64,000 bases of DNA. Source: Sorghum bicolor (taxonomy: Eukaryota; Streptophyta; Magnoliopsida; Poales; Poaceae). The notes under the pieces were generated by a model, which worked only from the letters and a program-made list of their open reading frames with translations, was not told the DNA's origin and searched no databases. Shown here in pieces: positions 57,025 to 64,000 of the stretch. The stretch spans positions 56,215,695 to 56,279,694 of the forward strand of contig NC_012872.2 in the NCBI RefSeq assembly GCF_000003195.3, read 5' to 3'. A program made the translations under genes and the position numbers. Position 1 is the first letter of the stretch. Each line of letters starts with the position of its first letter.

Positions 57025-60000
57025 CTAACGTACTACAAATGCGCTAGAGGTCCCTGTGAAATAGTTGATGGACCCAATCAGCGGCTTAGAGGCACCAAAA
57101 TGTCTCAATCTGTAAACACCGGATGTGGCATCTTCAGGAACTGTCCACTCCAGCGTTGCAAAACTCATTGGACTCACCGGCAATGGCCTTGACCACCTGA
57201 AGCGCAGCGACCAATCGTCGTCATCATAGACAGGAACCCAATCGCTTCCGCCATCCAGCTTCTCAACGAGCGCGAAAGTGCCGTCGGTGAGGAGATCATT
57301 CCTTGGGCAGGCCGAGTAGAATGTAGCGTTCACAACGCTGCCCTTCCTGAAGGTTGAGTTCGCAGGGACGTCTGACCTGACATCTCCAAACTTGACGCCG
57401 GGAGGTGTCTCGTCGACTATGACACCTGGGAGCAGACCAATTTGCCGGTTTAGTAGATCAGGAGGCTGCAGATTTGTTGGAACAACCTCCTTGTTTGTAA
57501 CCATGGATGTAGCAAGTTTCTGGAATTCTTGAATGTAGGCGCTCAAGGTGTGAGGACCATACAACGTTGATGCTCCCTGCAAAAACGGATTAGTCTGTAT
57601 TTGTAATGTCCAGAAATAGGTATATATTACTGTCTGACTTCTACATTCAGCAGGGATGTGGATAAAAAAAATGACAACAAAAGACAGGGATGCAAAGATA
57701 CAACAGATGAAATGGGACCAAGTGCAGTTCAGCTGTACCAATAAGATTGTTAAAATTCATATACTTAAGTACTTAACTAACAAATACATCGTGCGAAGAC
57801 AGATGTCAAGCAAAATTAAGCCACTGCATTCCATGTTTTGTTCTTTTGAAGAAAATAAATACATACCTCGTATATTTGAATCTGATATTCTTCATAAGTT
57901 GTGACATATTGAGAGTAGGTGTTTGTTAGCCCCGCGAGAACAACATGAACATTGTTATCAAACTGACCACTGTTGGTTAGCACTTTTTTGACAGCATCAC
58001 GTAGCCGCCTCCCAGCCATTGTTGTGAATTCTGAACCGAAATAACCATGAAAACATTATATGAGTTTTGGATATCATAAGGAAAGTAAGTAGATCAAGAC
58101 ATCACATGCACTGCCGAAGAATCAGGAATATATACCTCCAGGGACACACAAGATAACCAGCTGACCGATTCTTATGATCTGAATTGGAAGTATCGAAGGC
58201 TGCATAAAAATGCATAATTCAATACAGAACCGTGAAATTTGAGCAACTTCAGTTGGAAGCTCAATCATATGGAACCTTCATTTCAAGCTTGTACTGTGCT
58301 CGTAAAGAGAAATAGGAAGAGACTTACTGCCCAATCATATGGAACCTTCATTTCACCGGTATCTAGCAGTATTGGTTTCGGAGCCTGACATTTCACTTGC
58401 TCTGGGCCCGGTGGCCTAAGTACATTTCGTACTAACCTCCAGAATGGGTTTCCCTAACAAAGGATTTTGTAGAAAAAAAGAACAGTCAATAGCATGTCAA
58501 AGAAATTTGTGAAGCTAGTATTTGATTGGTAGTAGAACCAACCTTGACATCTCCTTGTTTAAAATCAAAAGCTCCAGGACCATCTGTGGTTCCAGCAGCA
58601 AAGGCAAACCCCATGGCCGCTGGGCATGTTTTCACCGTCTGATGCTGACCTCCTGTGCTTGAAGAAACATTCACTTCGAGTTGCGAGAAATCTAGGTAGG
58701 TATGCCTGTAGTCAACTTTGCCTTGTATTTCTTCAGAAGCTGAATTGAAAAGATCAACAGCCTTGAGGAATTGCCTATTGCCAATGATACGGGTACTTTC
58801 AAATTCGTCAGGATATCTGCAGCAACCAAAATTTTAAATTAAAGGACCAATCTATAATGAGTTCTTCCAGATGTGAATAAGAATATGAAAGCTTCAACTA
58901 TAATAATCTGTATGCATGTGGAAGAATACCCCGGGCCTCGTCCGTAGCATAATTCATTCTGCCCGTTACACGTACTGTGATTAAAGTCACAAGGACGGTT
59001 GGTGTCTGTACAAAATGCTCCCAAGACATTTGGACTAACATCTCCACAGTTTGACTGGCAGAATGCAGAAACAAATTTAAGCTTGTTTTGTTCAGCACTT
59101 CTAATGCGCTTGGCCATACTTGAACTTGATATTTGCCTACCACCTGAGGCTTTGTAGGATGATGCCAATCGTATTAAGTCGTCATCAGCTGAAAAACAAA
59201 AAGGCAATAGAGAAAAACTAGTTTAGCCAGAACCTATATATAGGATATTTAATCTGATACATAATCTCATCCACCACTAGTAAAGCAACATACTTATCTC
59301 ATTTGGTTCAGGAATTAGCGCGGAGACTCTTCGCGGATGCTCAGAACTCACATGAACTGCCTGCTTTGGAACAACATTCTGTTCTGCCCAATCTTCCATG
59401 AAACGTGCAGCCGCACCTTTGTTATCGCCGCTAATCAAAGAGTTTGTACGGCTCATTGATGTCCCATGGGTTGCAAACCAATTGAAACTCCCAATTGGGC
59501 CAATTTCATCATCTACAAACTTAACAAGTGTCATTTCTTTATCAACATTGTACTGATATTTGCTTCTCTCATCAGCTGGGTTGTTTAGGTGTGCGCTCGG
59601 GCTGCGGTTCACACCAGCATCAAGGAGTTCACCTGAAAATCATATGCTTAGCATCAACAATACTCTACTTGAAAAAAAAAGAGCCTAGTTAGTCCTGGAA
59701 GACACAGATAATTGCAGATACCTTTGTTTACATATATTTTACCAGGACGGAGATTACTGTGAGCTTCAACAATACTCTGCTCAATGCCGTTGACAATGAC
59801 ATCAAATGATTGGCGAACAAACCCGAGAGATGTGACAATATAAACCACGTACTGCAGGTAACCTCCTGGCCCAGCATGAGTGTGGATTCCACTGATAGCC
59901 ACATTCTTCTCGTTATAAAGGTCACCGTACCTGGCAACGCAGTCAAGGTCCTGACAGTCAGCTCCACCATCGCCAATGCCATGAGCATGAAGCTAGATAG

Positions 60001-60439
60001 ATTGTTGAAGCAACAAGCAGCATGGCGAGGGAGTGTGTTACCTTGCTTTCAGCCTTTCGAGCACCTTGATAGTGACGAGCTGCGACGCCATGCAGGCATC
60101 GAGATTGACGAACACGGCGCGCTTCCCATTCCCACCAGGCTCAGCGACGATAAACGCGCGCGCCTTGAGCCTGAAGTGGATCCCTGACGCGACCTGCTCG
60201 GCGTTCGCGTACCCCATCATGTTGACGTCCGCCGCAGGCCCCGTTATGTCGTAGCTCCCTACCCCCACCAGGTACGGCGACGGCGAGGCCGCCGCCGCCG
60301 CTGCTGATACCGCCGGGGACGCCGGGCGGATGCAGGTCTGAAGAACAAAGAGCAGAAGGAGACACAGACGTCGCGTCGTGGGAGAGGGAGAATCAGGGCC
60401 GCGTCTGCTGCGGCGGGAGGAAGACGATGATGCCTCCAT
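57025..60439 (-). CDS. Neutral ceramidase, tandem copy 2
   Basis: Nine exons on the minus strand: 60439-60042, 59930-59722, 59632-59294, 59188-58930, 58816-58543, 58453-58328, 58199-58136, 58030-57867 and 57576-57025. Phases close to 794 residues. Intron positions and phases are identical to copy 1, and exons 2, 6 and 7 have the same lengths (209, 126 and 64 nt). GIHTHAGPGGY, FATHGTSMS, SGDNKG and GDVSPN are all present, so it should be active. Differences are an N-terminus rich in Ser, Ala and Pro with GC-rich codons, and a 10-residue shorter exon 3 near the PKQAVHVSS segment. Introns are shorter than in copy 1. It lies upstream of copy 1 in the shared direction of transcription and is not an operon partner. 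Same reaction as copy 1. Confidence 0.93.
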
Positions 60440-60916
60440 CAGGAAGCTAGCTAGGGAGCTGGCCCGCGTGGTGCGACGATAAAAGGGTCTGAAATGGTGA
60501 GTTGCGGATGGGGCCTTGTGGGCTTGCGGCAGAGTGTAGTGGAGACAGTGGAAGAAGCAGAAGAAGCAGAAGAATGCAAGGGGGGATCGGAGACAGGTAG
60601 GTGGATAACAAATTCTCCATGTGAAGTGTGAACCAAAGATGGCCGGAGTTTGTGCTTCACGTCGTCGTCACGTGGATTTAAGAGCCGGAGATCAGATAGG
60701 AACCTTCTCGAGACTGACAAGTGACGGCACACCGTAGCCGTGGGCCGGTGGCGTGGCGTCCACCGCGCGTTCGACCCGACGGTGCTGTCGGTGAGTAGTG
60801 ATTTTTAGAAGGGGATGTAATTTTCTTTTCCTTGAGGGCAGCAAGAAAATAGGATGGTCAAACATCGAGCTTTTCTAGCTAGTTGATCTTCTAATAACAT
60901 ATTAATAGTATAACAG
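60440..60916. promoter_or_regulatory. Upstream region of ceramidase copy 2
   Basis: Probable promoter and 5' UTR of the minus-strand gene. No clear TATA box; CTTTTATCG lies near 60478-60486 on the minus strand. An AGAAGCAGAAGAAGCAG repeat lies near 60552-60573. Confidence 0.35.
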
Positions 60917-61200
60917 GCTATCTCCAACAGGAGACCTATTTGGGAACTCAAACCTAAAATGGGTCTCCAACACAATACCTATAGCCTCCAACAAAGTATA
61001 CCCATATAGAAGACCCACTTTGGGTATCAGGAGAGGCATAACCCAAATTTGGATATCCTCTCTCCTCGAGACCCATTTGCAGAGAGTGTTTTCTTTTAAG
61101 TCTTTGGAGAAGACTAAAAATAGGTATGGAACCTTTTACCTGTAGCGCTACCCAAAGGACAAATGGGTCTTTTATTTTGGGTGACGATTGTTGGAGATAG
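60917..61200. mobile_element. MITE with GCTATCTCCAACA-type ends
   Basis: Inverted ends GCTATCTCCAACAG and TTGTTGGAGATAG, 284 bp, with internal ACCCAAAT/AAATGGGTCT repeats in both orientations. TTA follows the right end; the left flank is CAG, so the target duplication is not confirmed. Confidence 0.65.
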
Positions 61201-61329
61201 TTAGAGGTTGGTGAATCAATTGGTGCAAATGTGGACCGACAATTGGACAACGGTAGGACCACTAAACAGATTTGCGGCGTCCCTATTTGCAGCGACGTCG
61301 CGCACAGGGAGGAAGAGAATGCTCAGGGA

Positions 61330-62060
61330 CAGTCATGATCAACAACCAATGGGCACACGATGTCACTGGTGCTCTTACTGTTCAGGTTGTGCGTGACTAC
61401 CTAAAGGTATGGAAACTCCTGCGCTCAGTCGAGCTCCAGACTCATCGATCGGATCGCTTCATTTGGACGTGGTCCATCGGAGGCTCTAGACCGCTGAGCG
61501 TCGCAAACGCATGGTCTGCAAATCAATGACGTCTATGCGCTTTGTGATCAACATGTGGAGACGGCGAGCCATTTGTTTCTGGCATGTGTCTTTGCTCGTC
61601 AGGTTTGGCTCGACGTGCTAGCTCGCCTTCAAATGGTCGATCTAATATCGTCCGGTGACCATGATCTAGGTATTTGGTGGATCGACTAGCGGAAGCGGAT
61701 CGACGAGGCTTCACAGCTGCTGTTTGACAACTTGCTATTACTAATTTTCTGGCTGTTGTGGAAGGGGACGCAACGCAAGGGTTTTTGGGCACACGCCATC
61801 ATCGGCGCACGACGTCGTCGCCGTGATCACCACTGAGGGTGAAGAGTGGGCGGATGCGGGCTATGCGCAGCTGCTGGCTCTATAGGCATTGTGGTCGCAA
61901 AATCAGAGTCTTATGCAATCCACTTTCTTGTACCCAGTAGCAGTAGGTCCTCCTTGCGGGTGTTAGGCTGCTCGTCTTCATCCTCCTCGTGACAGGCTTG
62001 TGTACCTTCTATTTCTCTTCCTCTTAATGAAAAAGGGCACAAACCCGGTCACAAAAAAAT
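61330..62060 (+). pseudogene. LINE 3' end with broken zf-RVT region
   Basis: 61336-61530 reads NNQWAHDVTGALTVQVVRDYL..., then W..GGSRPLSVANAW, the pattern that precedes the reverse-transcriptase zinc-binding region in plant LINEs. After a frame change, 61531 onward reads ALCDQHVETASHLFLACVFARQVW, the zf-RVT motif with its first Cys replaced by Tyr. There is an in-frame TAG near 61687-61689, after which ...LLLLIFWLLWKGTQRKGFWA continues. It is a 5'-truncated, dead LINE copy. The 3' end runs into TTAATGAAAAAGGGC and an A-run near 62055. Confidence 0.75.
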
Positions 62061-62198
62061 TAGTGCAAAAAACAATAGGTTAGCGTGGAGCTAAGAGACA
62101 GTCCTAAACATTTAACAATGTCTCTCTCGTACACACAACACGATATGACTTATTATTGTCTCCCCCCTTTACGTTTACTAGCTTAGACCATCTCCATC

Positions 62199-62731
62199 TA
62201 GGAGTGTCAACGGGGAATTCTCCGTCGGAGGTTACTGTCCCAAACCCGTCCCCGCGGGGGCAAATTCTCCCCCATCCCCGTCCCCGTGAAGGGTCACGGG
62301 GAGAACTTCTGCCCCATCTCCGTCCCTGCTCGGGGATTAGTCAATTATATAAACAACAGCAAATCACTTACATAAACAGCAGCAAATATCCAATAATTCA
62401 CATGCAAATAATAACCATTTGTCCATAATTGCCTACTGCATAGTTCATAACAACACAGAAACAATCACATTGTTCATACATTCACCACAAGTGATTCATC
62501 AACTAGAAATAGCAACTAAGAATCCAAACATCGAGCATAGGTTTATTATTATCGGGTCTGCACGGGGAACGGGGACGGGAGGAGGCACACCAGACCCGCC
62601 CCCGCGAAACCCGACGGGACAGATTTTGCCCCATTTAGCTCCCCGTGGGGAGAGATTTTGCCCCAAACCCATCACCAAATAGGGGAATTCCCCGCGGGGA
62701 ATCGGGGATTGGTTCTCCGTTGACATTTTGA
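62199..62731. mobile_element. Non-autonomous hAT-like element, copy C
   Basis: Ends TAGGAGTGTCAACGGGG and, read inward, TCAAAATGTCAACGG, flanked by a perfect 8-bp repeat TCTCCATC (62191-62198 and 62732-62739). Both subterminal zones are full of CCCCGCGGGG and CGGGGA motifs; the centre is AT-rich. 533 bp, no transposase frame. Confidence 0.88.
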
Positions 62732-62739
62732 TCTCCATC

Positions 62740-64000
62740 GGATCTCTTATTTCCTCTTCTATCTCTAAAATCTTGTAATATAGAAGATGATTCTGTTGCT
62801 CCAGTACATCTCATGTAGGATCTCTTTTCCTGTAATTTGCAAGATATATCTTAAAATTAGATAATGGTTACTATATCTAATAGAAAAAATACTTATATTA
62901 AAATATATATTCTCCCTTTTCATTTTTTAACACAATGAATTAATAGAAGTTTTATTAAGTATGATAAATTTATCAAAGATTGATCTATATGTTTTTATCC
63001 GTACTTATAGTTTTTCTTTATACAACACCTCTATGTAACTTGGATATGAATTTAATTGAACCTTAACTTAATATTGGTGGCTCTTGTGTAGCTTATACCT
63101 TATGATGACATGAATCTAAAATTTAATTTTATTAATTGTTGTAGAGTTTTTATTCTTAAGTTAAGTTGAAACTCATTGTATATTTTATTGAATATTTTGT
63201 ATTTCCTAAAATGAGGATTTTAGATTGTAGAATTGTTATTGTATAAGTCATGAAAAATAGTTTGAAACTCTAAAAATCTCCAAAAGAAAATATTGGGGAC
63301 AAACAGATTTGAAGGATAAGGAACTCAAATAAAATATTTGGAGTTCATAAAAGGACTTTTAGAGCATACCAAAATTAGATCTTGCTCTAGAAAAATAGGA
63401 TATTTGTCAAAAAAAATCTAGAATATTCTCAAGGAAGATTACATAGTATCTAAACATATTGAAATTATATTTTGGCACTCATAAAGCACATATGTCGAGA
63501 CTCATGAAGTCACCATTAAGTCTTTCGAATGTGCTCACAGGGATAGGGTTTGCATATATGTGTTCATAGGGGGTGAGTGTGTGCGTGTTGTGGATGTCTA
63601 CACTGTACTGCGTGAATTTAGAAAACACAATATGTAAACAATGTGAATGCAACAAACACACTTTATAGCCTATGATTAATTAAATTATTTTAATAATAAT
63701 AATATTTCCTTTACTAAAAAACAAACAATTCGCTAAGCATTGGCAAATTTTGAATAATAATAATAATAGACTTCACATAGAGGAAGGGAAGGAAAAGTTA
63801 ACTGTGTTGTTAATGACCGAGATGCGCTGGGGCATGGTGATGATGTTGGTGCATAAGTTTTACATCTTGTGCAACAGAATGTTCAAACCTTGGGACCTTC
63901 AAGCTTAAGATGGCTTCGCTTCCACATCAGTGCCCAACAAATAAGTGCTAAGTCACCTAGCTGCAGCATTGAAATAACAATGCTTCTAGTACTTAGTTCA
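62740..64000. other. AT-rich intergenic; possible worn LTR relic
   Basis: The segment 63245-63440 resembles, at low identity, the region of the first LTR at about 160-340 (ATGAAAAATAGTTTGAAACTCTAAAAA against ACGAAAAATACTCC... order, then AAAATTAGAT and GCTC). It may be an old, truncated relative. TAATAATAA repeats occur at 63690-63705 and 63755-63770. No supported gene. Confidence 0.35.

Noticed and set aside
61208..61396. Frame that overlaps the LINE start
   Set aside because: Wrong frame for the LINE protein; the conserved residues are read in the frame from 61272.

Overview
The window is nuclear DNA from a grass. The genes carry plant-type introns (GT-AG, AT-rich, short exons), some coding starts are very GC-rich, and the intergenic space is packed with Tourist-like and Stowaway-like MITEs, hAT, CACTA, LINE and LTR elements. 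About ten short elements with GGCCTTGTTTAG ends suggest an Andropogoneae grass, most likely Sorghum. That assignment is inference from repeat content. No bacterial-type features, CRISPR arrays, rRNA or tRNA genes were seen.

Layout. 1-8757 is repeat DNA. A long-LTR, apparently non-autonomous Ty3/gypsy-type element lies on the minus strand (LTR 2598-5260, other LTR running off the left edge). It is inserted in opposite orientation into an LTR of its own family (5261-5807). A third, older LTR follows (6148-8757). 9416-14034 (+) is an intact 15-exon AAA-ATPase gene of the plant DAA1-like family. 14-23 kb is MITE-rich. 23259-24991 (+) is a three-exon C2-domain (CAR-type) gene. 27538-29073 (-) is a four-exon polygalacturonase. 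30.1-32.3 kb is a possible TIR-bounded unit holding a nested hAT element, a minisatellite and a lectin-like gene fragment. 37683-38770 (+) is a two-exon MAKR/BKI1-like gene. 42.3-44.7 kb is the 3' part of a CACTA transposon. 46613-51075 and 57025-60439 (both -) are two intact, tandem nine-exon neutral ceramidase genes, separated by about 6 kb filled with MITEs, a CACTA end and a near-perfect 49-bp hairpin. 61.3-62.05 kb is a broken LINE 3' end, and 62199-62731 is another hAT-like element.

Six protein-coding genes look intact: the AAA ATPase, the C2/CAR protein, the polygalacturonase, the MAKR-like protein and the two ceramidases. All splice models were built by reading GT/AG sites and checking that the reading phase closes across every junction. 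They are unrelated single-function genes, not a pathway cluster, apart from the ceramidase pair. The CAR-like and MAKR-like genes would act in hormone signalling at the plasma membrane, the polygalacturonase in the cell wall, and the ceramidases in sphingolipid turnover.

The most distinctive structural observations are the self-nested LTR element, three hAT-like elements with clean 8-bp target duplications, two MITEs that share one TTA target triplet, the 49-bp inverted repeat with a 2-base loop, and the ceramidase tandem pair, whose first exons differ in base composition. I did not find a convincing new multi-gene system.
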